A stretch of DNA of 64,000 nucleotides, from positions 2,674,609 through 2,738,608 of the forward strand of contig NC_051126.1 of assembly GCF_014839805.1 (NCBI RefSeq). Reading direction: 5' to 3'. A program made the translations under genes and the position numbers. The notes under the pieces are model-generated. The model searched no databases. It was not told the origin of the DNA and saw only the letters and a program-made list of their open reading frames with translations. Origin of the DNA: Manduca sexta. Taxonomy: Eukaryota > Arthropoda > Insecta > Lepidoptera > Sphingidae. Of this stretch, positions 30,406 through 41,830 are shown in pieces. Numbering within the stretch: position 1 is the stretch's first letter; every line of letters begins with the position of its first letter.

Positions 30406-30498
30406 ATTTTGTATTTGTTTAATTTTTTTTTGGAATTCGATCAGTAGTTCTTGAAATTTTACGAGAATTTAGACTGGGGTACTATATCTACGTAAAAA

Positions 30499-30812
30499 AG
30501 CGGCGATAGCATAGTTGGTTGTGGAACGGACTGCCGAGGTGGATGTCCGCAGCTTCAAAACCCAAGGACACACCTCTGACTTTGCCAACATGATGTGTGT
30601 ACTCATTGTGAATTAAGTCAGTAATTGAAAATAACGTGAGGAAACCTGCATACCTGCGAAATTTTCTATAAGAGTTTTTTAGGATGTGTGAAGTGTACCA
30701 ATCCGCACTAGGCCAACGTGGTGGACTATGGCCTAATCTCTCTCAGTAGTAGAGATGGCTCGTGCCCAGCAGTGGGACAGTACATAATAGAGGGCTGATA
30801 TTACATATTATT
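30499..30812 (+). repeat. Family A SINE, full length
   Basis: The head GCGGCGATAGCATAGTTGG carries the A box and the B box-like CAGCTTCAAAACCC. Then come ACCTCTGACTTTGCC, GTGAGGAAACCTGCATACC, CAATCCGCACTAGGCCAACG, CTCTCAGTAGTAGAGATGG, CCAGCAGTGGGACAG and GGGCTGATATTACATATTATT. No clear target duplication was found. Confidence 0.85.
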
Positions 30813-31831
30813 ATAGACTATCTCGGTCAAAGTATACTTAATCTACAGCTAATAAAAAGAATATATTAATAGTTATATAACAGTTAATAGCCATTGAAAA
30901 TATCTAAAAAGAGAAACAACATCCATTTGTAAAATTAAAATACCCTAAAAGGGACGCAAATATTGTAAGCAACGCATCAATGCTCGGCTTAGCTTCAAAA
31001 TAACGTATTGTGCGGTCTCGTAACCGCCGGCTTTGCCCTCCCAAATCCGGGACTGTGCGATAAAACATACGAACAAAATGGAAGGGTTGTCCGCAAATTA
31101 CATCGGCAACGGTATTGTTACATTAATCTTTGTATTGCGACATATTTTTTTGTGAAAATCGGAAATCGAGCGTTAAACCATTTGATATTAAGTTATCTTA
31201 ACATTGAAAGCGAGAAAATTAATAGATTTGATCCTTAATGAACGGTACAGACCGAAAAATTTATTTAGTTTAACTTACATGCCTGAAAAAAATATAAACA
31301 GAGCGGATTTTTTAGATATGGCCGCAAGGGCAGCTATCTTAACCGCTGTAGCTATAAAAAAAACTTCCTTAAGAGACTGTCATTTTTCAGCATTCACAGA
31401 TTTTGTATAAAATATACAGTCCGCAAGAAAATCGGCAATTTATGCAAAAAGAAATATAATTTTTTATAAGTAAAACTGTATGTCTCTAGTATAACCGACA
31501 ATGATTTCATCCATTTAGTTGAAAAAAAATCAAATCTGTCTATTTGAAGGTCTAATAGCCTGGTTTAAAATAAAACGCAGTTCATTCATAACTTGCTCGC
31601 TCATTCAACCCCTCAATCATCAAATGCCCCTGACAAAACAAATAATAAACCCGTATCGTTGTGTTCCGGGCCAATTGATAGATTCTTATAACACAATGCT
31701 TTACGTTTTCAATAGGCAAAAAATTATTGGGGAGTTCATAGGGGACCGTCTTTTATGTTGTCATCGATATTATTTTATTTCGGTGCTTTTTTTTATACGG
31801 CAATATATAAAAAAAGAATTATACAGAATAC
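30813..31831. other. No supported gene
   Basis: Short overlapping frames at 31008-31410 and 31519-31887 carry no recognisable domain. A CpG-richer patch at about 31008-31120 stands out in composition only. Confidence 0.4.
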
Positions 31832-32043
31832 CATCGCTGATGGTAAGTAGAGTGGGGTCCAATAAAATGTCGACTGACGAGAGATGATTACCCTTCGTAG
31901 TCGACAAAATTATGCCGGCCTATTAGAACCGGATATACACAGACTGATCCTGGAACGCGACACTTACATGAACCATTATGGCCGGTTTTAATACCTTGTG
32001 TACGGTGGTCGCTATCTGGGATATAAATATATCCTACCACCAG
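31832..32043 (-). repeat. Family D retroposon, near full length
   Basis: On the minus strand it runs from the GCTGGTGGTAGGATATATTT head through TATCCGGTTCTAATAGGCC and GTCGACTGCGA-type blocks to CTCTACTTACCATCAGC. Confidence 0.8.
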
Positions 32044-32293
32044 CAAGCCAAGTAGCAAACTAGGTACGTTGACATTTTGTTGACATTTACTCGAGCCATG
32101 TTGAAGGTAATTTCACAAAAAGACTTATTCTTTATGTCACACGTTAGTTTACAGTGCATAACAAGAACGCAACGTTCCGCGTCACGTTAAAGACTATATC
32201 GACTGGTGGCTAATTGACTTAAGCAACATTTTTTTAGGATACTAAGTTTCGTACATATTAAAAATCAGCACGTTTTTTATGATTTTTAACCTA

Positions 32294-32625
32294 GTAGCGG
32301 CGATAGCCTAGTTGGGAGTGGAACGGACTGCCGAGACGAGTGTCCGCAGGTTCAAAACCCAAGGGCACGCACCTTTGACTTTTCTTAAATTATGTGTATA
32401 TTCTTTGTAAATTATCGCTTGCTTTAACGGTGAAGGAAACCATCGAGAGGAAACCTGCATACCTGAGAAGTTCTCCATAATAATTTCGAAGGTATGTGAA
32501 GTCTACCAACCCGCACTAGGCCAGCGTGGTGGACTAAGGCCTAATCGCTCTCAGTAGTAGAGGAGGCCCGTGCCCAGCAGTGGGACAGTATATAAATACA
32601 GGGCTGATATATTATTATATATAAT
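32294..32625 (+). repeat. Family A SINE, full length (best reference copy)
   Basis: GCGGCGATAGCCTAGTTGGG head, B box-like CAGGTTCAAAACCC, then GAGGAAACCTGCATACCTG, CCAACCCGCACTAGGCCAGC, GCTCTCAGTAGTAGAGGAGG, CCCAGCAGTGGGACAGTAT and a tail GGGCTGATATATTATTATAT. It is probably about 320 bp when intact. The tRNA-like head implies pol III transcription, and the tail resembles that of family H LINEs, which may supply the reverse transcriptase. Confidence 0.85.
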
Positions 32626-33057
32626 TTTTTTCGTGAAAAATGTCGCTTAAGTCAATTAGCCTGTCAACCGTCGATATAAAGATATACAGAATACCATTCC
32701 ACGTTAATTTCACGAAGATAACGTAACGGCCTTGTTATCAGTTTACTGTGCTAAAGAATAAGGTCCTTGTTGTAGTGCGTTGTCAAACTATGAGGAAAAA
32801 AGAGGGAATATCGAGTTGTTAAGCTACAAAAGGAGCACTAGGATTTGTTTGGACTACGTCCACACTAACCGGACGAAAAAACACGACGTAAGTTTATGTA
32901 ATTTTTCTGAGACAGTGTAATCGTCCTGGTCAAGTTCTAGAAAATTCTAGATGGACCAAGCAAATATAGGATGAAGAATAAAAAAACGTACTGAACCATT
33001 TAAAATGAAATTTTATTACCAAGCGATGCATAGAATTACGTTTTTCTTTTTCTTTTT
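32626..33057. other. No supported feature
   Basis: No recurring repeat. It ends in the poly-T that is the tail of the following family E copy. Confidence 0.4.
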
Positions 33058-33345
33058 TTTATAGCTTTGAATGACGAGACGAACTTGCCGTTCGACTGAT
33101 GATAAGCGATACGACCGCCCATACACTGTAGAAACACCATCTAACACATTGAATTATAAAGTTTTGTTATTCCACTGCGCTCGCCATCCTGAGACATGAG
33201 ATGTTAAGTCTTATGTCCAGTAGTTATAATAGCTACAATGTTCAAACCGGAACACAACAGTGGCTACACACTGTTACCTGGCGCCTGAAATAGACATAGC
33301 GGTGTTACCTAGGCGAACTCTCACGTATGAGACCTACCAGCAATA
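33058..33345 (-). repeat. Family E retroposon, near full length, oligo-A tail
   Basis: The poly-T at about 33042-33060 is the reverse of the tail. GACGAGACGAACTTGCCG, CACTGCGCTCGCCATCCTGA, GACATGAGATGTTAAGTC and CCGGAACACAACAGTGGC match copies at 3098 and 36108. Confidence 0.8.
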
Positions 33346-33827
33346 ACTTTTTAAACACCGACATAAGAGTCGACTGGTTTCAAAAACAGCATTCTGTAAA
33401 ATTTGACATCAAGGTAGGCAATCTGTAAAATTAAAAATGATTTTGTGACTCTTGGAGAATAAATTATGCTAAAATAGGGTTTAATAGACCTATTATTTAT
33501 CTAAGATGCTATATAAATTAGTTTTTTTTATGACAAGGATAATACAAAGAAAATTGGATGTTTTTTTTATTTACCAACATTTTTTAAAAAGTCAGATTTG
33601 AAGTTTTGAAGCTAGTCGCCTCATAAGTTTCTAGAAATATATCGATTTATACGGACAGAAATGTCCCTGTTTAATATATCGCCGGCTAGCGGGTCGCGAC
33701 CCGTGGAATTATTCATGAATGCCATAAATATTTTAGCTGTCACCTAGATATTGTAAATGTATATGTCATAACATGAATCAGTTTTGTTTACAAATAAATC
33801 GGATGTTCATGTTGTAGTATGAATCTA
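33346..33827. other. No gene; one GC-rich palindrome
   Basis: CGGGTCGCGACCCG (33690-33703) is a perfect 14-bp palindrome in otherwise AT-rich DNA. Nothing else was identified. Confidence 0.4.
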
Positions 33828-33958
33828 TATTTACAAATGCGGAAGTTTTTGAACGGTTGGATGCGTTGATGTAGACAGGTTCTGCTGAACAGATTTGGAT
33901 GAAATTTGAGACACAGTTTTATCTCCTTCAGAATTAATAGGTAACTTTTACGCATAAG
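33828..33958 (-). repeat. Family G2 fragment, degraded
   Basis: AATGCGGAAGTTTTTGAACG and CTGAACAGATTTGGATGAAATTT correspond to the right end of G2 read on the minus strand. Confidence 0.5.
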
Positions 33959-34003
33959 TGCACAATATGACTTTCATTCAGGAAAAGTCGTTCACATTTT
34001 ATA

Positions 34004-34190
34004 AAGTTAAGTCCTCTTTTCTGTCTGTCTGTATGTTATAAATTTTCTCAAAGTATACTGAATGGATATTTATGAAATTTGTTATGGAGATAGTTTAAGA
34101 CCCTGGGAAGGCTATATACTTTCTATTCCCGAAATAAAATCCCGGAAAACTCTTTCACGCTGGCGAAGCTGCAAACAAAAGCTAGTTATT
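34004..34190 (-). repeat. Family G1 RTE-like LINE 3' end
   Basis: TCTGTCTGTCTGTATGTTATA, TTATGGAGATAGTTTAAGAC, CCTGGGAAGG and CTGGCGAAGCTGCAAAC. A 102-codon open frame runs through it on the plus strand and is a shadow. Confidence 0.65.
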
Positions 34191-34752
34191 AGTACACTTA
34201 ACATGCTCATATATTACTATCTGAATATGAGAGTAATTTGGCATATTCCAAGTTTCGAACCTCATAGTTTTAATAATTTCTTATTTTTACGCGAATGTCA
34301 GACTTTTTATTCTTTGTTTCATAGTTTTATTAGTATTCTTGCTGATTATCAAAAGTCGCATATCAGTTAAGAATCATCATTAATTGAAAAAACTTCTTTA
34401 CATGTACCGATGATATTTTTTGTTGAAATCCAAAAATGTTCCACAGCCACGGTATTATTTAAGAGTATACTAGTTATTTTACCTTGAAATGCGCATCAAA
34501 TCCCATAAATTTTCAAAATATTTCACCCCCTATTTACCCTTCATAGGAACAATCAACTTCGAAACTACCATTAAAATCATCCCCTAAATCCGATAAAGCA
34601 TAAATACCCATTATAGCTACCCTCGGAATCATGGGAGCCATCCAAGGTCCTTTATGTTAAATGTTCTCGAGTGTTCATTAACAAGGGTCAACTGTTATGA
34701 CCTTTTGAGTTTTGGAACAAAAATAATTTTTAGGTTCTTGGTACTTCCCTTT
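34191..34752. other. No supported feature
   Basis: No recurring repeat and no credible frame. Confidence 0.4.
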
Positions 34753-35200
34753 GTTATAACCAATGACGTTTTACAAATAGACACGTCATAGTATAACAAA
34801 ATTGCACATAAAAACAGCGCAGTACTTACTATAGTTACATATCTGTACAGCCCTAGCAGCTCGCATTGATACGGCCCGAGCGTCAACCGCCCCGTCGCGT
34901 CGCCATGACAGTCGAATAAAATGCATTTATTAGTTAAAAAATAAGTTAAATAGTGTATACTTATTACTAACGTATAAAATGAAACCTTTTGTTTATCATC
35001 AGTTGAAGTATAACTTTTACATCGTCTAAAAATACAGGAAGGCATTTTATTTATAAAAATACAAAAAGTTTGTAAGCCGACGAGCCGCGACAATGATTGG
35101 AGGTTAACTAAGTGAATGTCGGGCAATTACCTTGTTTTGGTTTTGCCAGTATGAATCTCGAGCAACGTATCTATGTATTAAAAACATCTTACGTTATAAC
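34753..35200 (-). mobile_element. Unnamed TIR-like element, copy 2 (about 430 bp) with 8-bp target duplication
   Basis: GTTATAAC occurs at 34753-34760 and 35193-35200, flanking 34761-35192. On the minus strand the element starts GTAAGATGTTTTTAATAC and ends AAACGTCATTG, matching copy 1 at 13069-13494 throughout (for example CATGGCGACG, TAACTTATTTTTTAACTAAT, GCGCTGTTTTTATGTGC). A 143-codon minus-strand frame covers most of it, but copy 1 is open only in part and differs by indels, so coding function is doubtful. Confidence 0.65.
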
Positions 35201-35821
35201 AGTATATATTTTGTATTAAAGTACCATGTAGAAAATATGATACATCAAGTTAAAGAAAATAATCTGCAAATTGTGTACGTGCTTGTTGTGTACTATTTAC
35301 TATCGGTTACTGTAGACAAATGTCTACAGCTTCCACTTTGACTGTATTACTGGCTGTTGAAATTTTACTCGGATAGATCTTGCGAATCGTTTATCGAGGT
35401 ATAACTACTTTTTGAATTGATACAGTTTATATAACCATAGAGTATACATGGGCCATAACCATAGCTAATGCGTAGGCAACAAAACAGAACACATTATGCC
35501 ACAAAAAATTTATTATGTTTAATCTTCGTTCAACACTTGAATTTAGAACCTATGAAAACAAGCAATTGTAATACAACAGTAAAAACAATTTATTTCTTAA
35601 AATCAAATCTACACTTTTATTTGTATTCCAATATCCATTATTCTTTAATGAAAATGTCAAGCCCAGTTGATATCTTTCAAAGGTTTCGCCACAGTAGTTT
35701 TAATCTTTCAAATCGTTTAGTTTCGAACAGGTTTGATGAAACAATTTCTGTTTTATATAAGTTTCCTGATACAAAATAGGTTTGTTAAATTCTTTAAACC
35801 TGAATTTCATACGTATATTTA
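35201..35821. other. No supported feature
   Basis: Short frames only and no recurring repeat. Confidence 0.4.
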
Positions 35822-36008
35822 CACCTTTTTACCCTGAAGCGGTAGGCAGAGGTGCATCTAATCACCTAGTTTAATATAAATTCCAGATCGGGTCCATAAA
35901 TTTCGAGTCTGGAATTTGTGCCGGATATAGCGATAGGCTCGCCCACATCACATCATAGGACGGAATACATTCGACGAAAAGTGGGTGTACCAGTTTCGCC
36001 CCGCATAC
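35822..36008. repeat. Two family C SINE pieces, head to head
   Basis: 35824-35858 is the family C end block on the minus strand (reads GCACCTCTGCCTACCGCTTC there). 35900-36008 is a plus-strand piece (GAGTCTGGAATTTGTGCC, GCGATAGGCTCGCCC, CACATCATAGGACGGAATAC). Their 3' ends point away from each other. Confidence 0.65.
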
Positions 36009-36107
36009 ATACAAGTTAACCGCATCTACGCATTTTTCATGATAAATGGTCGAATTTATGTTTACCTTAAAATATTCATACTTACACATATCTTAATTCC
36101 ATATTAT

Positions 36108-36398
36108 TACTTTAGATGAGATATGTTTGCCATTCGCCTGATGGTAAGCGGTACGACCACCCATAAACAGTAGAATCACCATCCAACAGCTTGAATTGCA
36201 AAGTATTGTGTGGTATTCCACTGCGCTCGCCATCCTGAGACATGAGATATTAAGTCTTATTATGTCCAGTAGTTACAGGCTACAATTTCCAAAACACAAT
36301 TTCAAACCGGAACACAAAAGTGACTACACACTGCTACATTGCGAAGTACCTATCCAGGTGGACTCTCACGTATGAGAGCCCTACCACCAGTAAATGTC
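36108..36398 (-). repeat. Family E retroposon, near full length
   Basis: GCCATTCGCCTGATGGTAAG, ACTGCGCTCGCCATCCTGAG, TCAAACCGGAACACAAAAG and GAGAGCCCTACCACCAGTAA. The last block is the reverse of the CTGGTGGTAGGGC head. Confidence 0.8.
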
Positions 36399-36705
36399 GC
36401 AACAGATCATCGACGCTGTTTAATAATTAAATCTGATTTATAATTTATGAGTGAATTTGTAATGGGACCCTTCATCGACACGCCCGTACATGGGCTCTCG
36501 CAGGTAAACACCTGAGAAAATGTGCCAAGGTCGAACCCCTTTGTTTGAGGTCCGAACTACAAGAGATAAGCTCAAATAATAATTCTAAACAATAGTATTC
36601 TAACACAGAGAGAAGATTCATTTAGTTGAAATATTTCAGAACTTATTATCTTAGTAAATACGAGTAATAAGTTATTTTGAATATTACGTGTATTTCTATA
36701 ATATT
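36399..36705. other. No supported feature
   Basis: A slightly GC-richer patch at 36465-36560 shows nothing that recurs. Confidence 0.35.
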
Positions 36706-36932
36706 ACCCGGATAGCGACCACCGTGCACGAGATGTTAAAACCCGCTATAGTGGCCCTCGTAAGTATGTCGCGTTCTGAGATCAGCTTTTGTATATCCGG
36801 TGCCAAAAGGCTGGTATAATTGTGTCGACTGCCGAGGGGCAATCATCTCTCGTCAGTCGACACTTTATTGGACTCTACTTATCATCCGGTGCAGTGGGTC
36901 TTATTGATGTACTTGTATAAAAAAAAATATCA
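36706..36932 (+). repeat. Family D retroposon, first bases missing, A-tail
   Basis: CCGGATAGCGACCACCGTGC, ATGTTAAAACCCGCTATAG, GTGTCGACTGCCGAGGGGC, CATCTCTCGTCAGTCGACAC and an oligo-A run at 36921-36928. Confidence 0.8.
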
Positions 36933-37145
36933 GTTGGAAAAATATTTAATTTAATAATTATAATTATAATAAAAGCAAACCTATCAACTAATCAATAGCG
37001 GCCTGATTTAGCAACTTAATTGAAACACGAGCGTATTCAATGTAATTTTTGAAAAATTCTCACATCTTCTTACCGCCGTTTGATATGTTTGGGACAAACA
37101 ATTACTTCTTATGTTAATGAGAATGTTAGAAATTGATATAAAATT
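36933..37145. other. No supported feature
   Basis: AT-rich spacer. Confidence 0.35.
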
Positions 37146-37325
37146 ATTATTCGGATTTTGTTGCGGTTTTTTATTGATAGTTTTCTTTCGATGTTTCGAA
37201 GACTTTGCAGCCCTTTGTTCAGTTTATCTTTGTCCCTCCCGTAACCATAAGCTGCAAAGTCTTCGAAAAGTCGGAAAAAAAATAAAATAAAAACCGCGAT
37301 TAAATCCGAAAAATAGTTTTATTTC
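37146..37325. mobile_element. Family F foldback element, compact hairpin form
   Basis: The left arm TTATTCGGATTTTGTTGCGG..TTTCGAAGACTTTGCAGCC pairs with the right arm GCTGCAAAGTCTTCGAAAAG..AACCGCGATTAAATCCGAAAAATA. Only about 40 bp separate the arms, so nearly the whole 180 bp can fold. It is non-coding. Copies lie at 7749, 41135 and 47688. Confidence 0.75.
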
Positions 37326-37861
37326 AACAACAAATTACATTCTTCGCAGCGTCTTATCATCACGCGTACTAACAAAAATTGAGTTTAAATCGCCCAACTC
37401 TTATCACCTACATAAGACCGTGTGCGTTACATCCATGTTTTATCTCATGAATATTTAATCGGTACCCGGTGTGATACCCGTTACCCACATTCCTACATTT
37501 TTATCTAGTAAATAGTTTACGAGCTTTAATACCTCGTCGCATTAAATATTTCTATTAAATCCCCAGGTTTCAGGTATAGTCATGATAAACCAATTACTGA
37601 CTTAGAGCACTCACAATAAAGTTCTTTATACGCTAAAGCGGTTCTCAAACTTTTGGCCATAACACATTAGACAACTAAATATTTGACGAAGTACTAATTT
37701 TTCTATTATATACATGACGTTTTTATGCCTGACAAGGGTCGACCTGTACAAACACATAAAACACATTGGATTTTTGGGTGAGCGCTTTAGGCGCTCGCAA
37801 ACCTTAAAAAATGAAGTGACCATGCTGAGAGCAACCCACTAACGGGTTACGAACCTCGGCT
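37326..37861. other. No supported feature
   Basis: No recurring repeat. A minus-strand frame at 37626-37823 has no domain. Confidence 0.4.
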
Positions 37862-38219
37862 CAGAGAGTCTAATTCGAAAAACAAAATCCGTAGTTTCGG
37901 ATGACGAATCGCTTGTTTTGTCACTACAAAGTGTTACAGATCCGATGACGGATTTGATAATGGATCCGATCCGTTCATCGCAATATTTAGACATAGAATT
38001 TAAAAGATTTCGCCATCCCTTATTAAAACCATCTGTAAGGATAGTGGTCAACTGCTTTCTCCAGATTTTTTTTTTACAGGGAATTGATCCTATCACTTAG
38101 GTAAGCCATAGAACGGTGACGGATCCGAAGCAATTTTGTAGTAAAGTTAAATCCGAAGTTCGCTCTTTTTTCATTTCAGACCGAAGTTTCGACGTTCGTT
38201 TTTCGAAATAGACCCTCTT
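37862..38219. mobile_element. Candidate TIR element (about 358 bp), imperfect ends
   Basis: The left end AGAGAGTCTAATTCGAAAAAC resembles the right end read inwards, AGAGGGTCTATTTCGAAAAAC, and similarity continues (CCGTAGTTTCGG against CGAAACTTCGG). The interior repeats GGATCCGA-type motifs. No target duplication was found. Confidence 0.45.
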
Positions 38220-38455
38220 GACGGCCACTGGGAGAGGATCAGTCATTCACGATTAGGCATGCATGTACTAAACAATCTGTCCATTACTGTATACGTCAGC
38301 ACGCGGGCCGGAGCTATTAGAAGGGTCGGGGGAACGGGGAACGAGGCGAGTGTTAGGAAGATCTGGATACATAAGAATTTTTAAATTAATGATTTTAATA
38401 AAGACGATTAATATTACAATGGCTGACTTTCCGAACCAGAACTAACTTTTATAAT

Positions 38456-38680
38456 AATAATAATACTGTCCCTGTAGATAATATAGTGATATATTGTCCC
38501 ACAACTGCGCACGGGCTTCCTCTACTACTGAGAGAGTTTAGGCCCAAGTCTACCACGCTGCCCTAGTGCAAAATGGCAGACGGCACACACCCTGCAAGTT
38601 CTTCTGGAGAATTCTCAGGTATACAGGTTTCCTCACGATGTTTTCCTTCACTGTTATAGCGAACGATAATTCGAAATTTA
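38456..38680 (-). repeat. Family A SINE, 5'-truncated
   Basis: (ATA)n, then ATATTGTCCCACAACTGCGC, CTCTACTACTGAGAGAGTTT, CAGGTATACAGGTTTCCTCAC and GATGTTTTCCTTCACTG. The tRNA-like head is missing. Confidence 0.75.
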
Positions 38681-39218
38681 TTCATTATGAAATGAAAAAA
38701 AGAACTGACATTTTTAAATTTATGTGCAGTAAATATACATAAAGGCGAAATTATTTTATAATTAGCCCTTAATTACTTAATTTTGATACATAAATCTCAA
38801 AGATTTTTTATTACATTAATATTAACAACGAATCGAGATAGACGGATGGCTACGACTTAAACTATTATGAATAGTTTAAAATTCCCAAGAGATACAATTT
38901 AACCCTCCTAATGACCCTAAAATTGATCCTTTTAAATAATGGTTCCATTATTCTACAAGGTCTTACTAGATATGACGATCCCGTGGGCAACTTTCAAATT
39001 CCCTACGTAAAGAAGTTTCGATTACGGCATGTCCGGACTCTCCCACGGGACCCTATTACATACCACTCGAAAGGGCACATACTTAAACGACAATCGAATT
39101 ATAGTTTGTCGGTCAGCTGCTAGGGTTGTCGAAAATGGGTTTCGATTTGATACACAATTATTTTTTGATAATTGAATTTTTCTATTGTCTAATTTATCTA
39201 TCGATGTAGTCTAACTCC
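38681..39218. other. No supported gene
   Basis: A 70-codon frame at 38911-39123 contains no recognisable domain. It includes a short inverted pair, CCCGTGGG/CCCACGGG, about 60 bp apart. Confidence 0.35.
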
Positions 39219-39516
39219 TAATATTATGAATGCGAAAGTTTCTGAAAATGTTTGGTTGTTTGTTAAAAGTAAACGCAAAGACGGCTGAACAGATTTGAAT
39301 GAAATTTGTCATACGGATAGACCATGTCCTGAATTACCCATGGGCTGCAAATATCCCGGTAATTTGTTTCCATGAGAAATTGGGATTTTTTTAATCAGAT
39401 TCTTTAAATAGATGGCGCTGGTGTCGTACAGATGATGCTATGGATGTCTATAGTGTTTAGAGACTTTTGTAACGGGTAAGGCTTTTCACGCGGAAGAAAC
39501 CGCGAGCAACAGCTAA
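39219..39516 (-). repeat. Family G2 RTE-like LINE 3' end
   Basis: The mirror of 22690-22988: AATGCGAAAGTTTCTGAAAATG, GGCTGAACAGATTTGAATG, CCATGTCCTGAATTACCCATG, TCTTTAAATAGATGGCGCTG and GAAACCGCGAGCAACAGC. Confidence 0.75.
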
Positions 39517-39989
39517 TTTATCAATAGATATGAAATATTTATTGATTGATGTTTATAAGATATCAACTTTTACTCGTATTGATCTCTAAATATTTTCATG
39601 AAATGAAAGTGAATACTATGATGCTAAAATTGACCATTTTTCTCAGCCATTAGAATTTTTATTTTTTATTCTTTATTCTAAGACCTTGGTCCTAATTCCA
39701 AACGTCGCTCCAAACGTCCGCTTTTATTGGCATTCATTCATCTCTAATGACATAATTAAAATCAGTTGGGTAGTTAGACGTTATAGAAACAACCTCACAT
39801 ATTACCTTTTATACTATATTAGGTAAGGTCTCAAATCCTGCGCTTTGAACCGCGAACTGTTAAATCTTCGCTTGAAACAAAGTGATCTATTTTTAATGCA
39901 AATCACTCGTCTGCGTCATTGAATCTTCCGATCGATTTAATACTGTAAAGAATAGGTCACAAAAAAGGTAATTTTCAATATACTAAGAC
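39517..39989. other. No supported feature
   Basis: No recurring repeat. Confidence 0.4.
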
Positions 39990-40262
39990 TACATGATGGC
40001 CTAGTTGGGACGAGTTGCCGAGAGGAATGTCTGCAGGTTCAAACCCAAGGAACACACCTTTATACCAAAGTTACGTGTGCATTGTGTTTCAATTATCGTT
40101 ATTAAAGAAAAACATCGCGAGGAAACCTGATTAACTATGATTTCTCCATAAGCGTTTCGAGTTATGTGAAGTCTACCAACCCGTATTAGACCAGCTAGGA
40201 GCATGATCTAAACACTCTCATTAGTAGAAAAGGCATAAGTAGTGAGGAGTATGTATATTGGA
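39990..40262 (+). repeat. Family A SINE, old, nearly full length
   Basis: GGCCTAGTTGGGACGAGTTG, GTCTGCAGGTTCAAACCC, CGCGAGGAAACCTGATTAAC, GAAGTCTACCAACCCG and CTCTCATTAGTAGAAAAGGC with many substitutions and small deletions. Confidence 0.7.
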
Positions 40263-41134
40263 ATATAGAGCTAGATGTTGTTTTTCAGAAGAAAAAAGTA
40301 TATTAATTTCCAATAAATAAAGTAACATAATAACTGAAGAGTTCTCTCTTGAAAGACGGCATCAGACTTCAAAACATATGTCATAGAATGATGGGTTAAC
40401 AAATTCATTATAACGGTCAAATGTTCCAACCCAAAAAAAGGAAATAGAGTTTCTTCTAATTTTTCTTACAAAATTGTTTACAACTTGGCTTTTTGAAGAC
40501 GTAATCGCTTTAAGATTACATACACCTGGAGACCTAACGCGGCTCTGTCAAGACTTAAAATAAACTTCATACTTGTGTTAACCAACTAAAACTCATCAGT
40601 AATATTTGCATGGCAACAAAAATGCTAATTTGTTTAAATAGCAACAAAAAACTATGTCTCTCATAAAATGTATCACTAAAACCTTTTACTACTTACCATC
40701 TTTGCCTATACCCCTAAACCAAGCGCTAATTATCAATACACTTAATTTCATAAAGTCCCTTCGAAACAAGAATAAAAAATTCAATATTGTTAAAAGGCAC
40801 TCTGTAAATTATCGAAGCAAGCTGCCAACCCTAATACAAACAGAGTGGAGCAGTCTATTTCGATAATTGCTAGTGTCAACATTGTAATCAGCTAAGCGTG
40901 GGTGGAAACGAGATAATAAAAAGCTAACTGAATTGTGCACGTACTTGATTTTATACTCAAAATGTAGTAATTATAAATGTGTTTTTGCAACACGATTATT
41001 AGTCAGAGCAACTTTAAAATGAAAAGTTGATATTAGATTGTTTGTTTTTTTTTTTAAATCAAATAGGTTAGTACTAAAATATGTTTAGTAACTCCTGAGA
41101 TAATTATGTTTACGAGCATGTAACACATAGAAAC
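40263..41134. other. No supported feature
   Basis: A 70-codon frame at 40654-40866 has no domain. No recurring repeat. Confidence 0.4.
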
Positions 41135-41320
41135 AAAACTATTTTTCGGATTTTATTGCGGTTTTTTATATTATAATTTTTTCCTGAAGTTTCGATGATT
41201 TTATAGTCTTCATGGTCACGGGGGAACTGAGGTGTTGATCGTCTGAAAAGTCAGTTATAATATCTACCTACATTTTACAATTATACGAACGTAACATCGA
41301 AAATAGTTTTATTTCAAACA
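41135..41320. mobile_element. Family F foldback element
   Basis: The left end AACTATTTTTCGGATTTTATTGC pairs only partly with the right end ATCGAAAATAGTTTTATTTC. The interior has TCTTCATGGTCACGGGGG and TCTGAAAAGTCAGTTATAATATC. Confidence 0.6.
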
Positions 41321-41504
41321 CTAAGATATTTTTTAGATCATCACATACACTCAACACATACAAAATGTTACTTTTTATTATTTTAACAACAACCAACAGT
41401 TACACAACACTTATACAATAGTTATAAATTAAATAGTTTAACCTATTGTCTAACCAACACCGTTGTACCCAAATTAACTTACTTTTGTTACTTGTATAAG
41501 TGTA

Positions 41505-41695
41505 ATGTGGTATAACGTGCGAGGTAAACTGCTCAGACGTTCCAAATTTGAATCGCGGGTCGCAGTAATATAGGTTTTTCTGCTAAGTATCGGCCCGGAG
41601 TCCGAAATTTAGGCTCGCTTCCTATCTAAGGGCAGAACACTTGTGAAAAGTCAGTGTTCTAATTACACCTCTGCCTATCCCTTCCGTGTCGTAAA
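41505..41695 (+). repeat. Family C SINE, degraded
   Basis: TTTGAATCGCGGGTCGCAG, AAGTATCGGCCCGGAGTCCG, GAAAAGTCAGTGTTC and CACCTCTGCCTATCCCTTCC. Confidence 0.7.
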
Positions 41696-41830
41696 ATAAT
41701 CAAGTTACCACCCTTAACATAGTGAAGTTTCTATTGTATCGATAAATACTATTCAAAGTTGTACATTTACGCACGAGGATGAGTTGACAACACTAGAGAA
41801 ACTTTATGCTCTAGTGACCTAATTAACGTG

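Noticed and set aside
34062..34370. 102-codon frame as a protein
   Set aside because: Its first half is the family G1 LINE end read in the non-coding direction.
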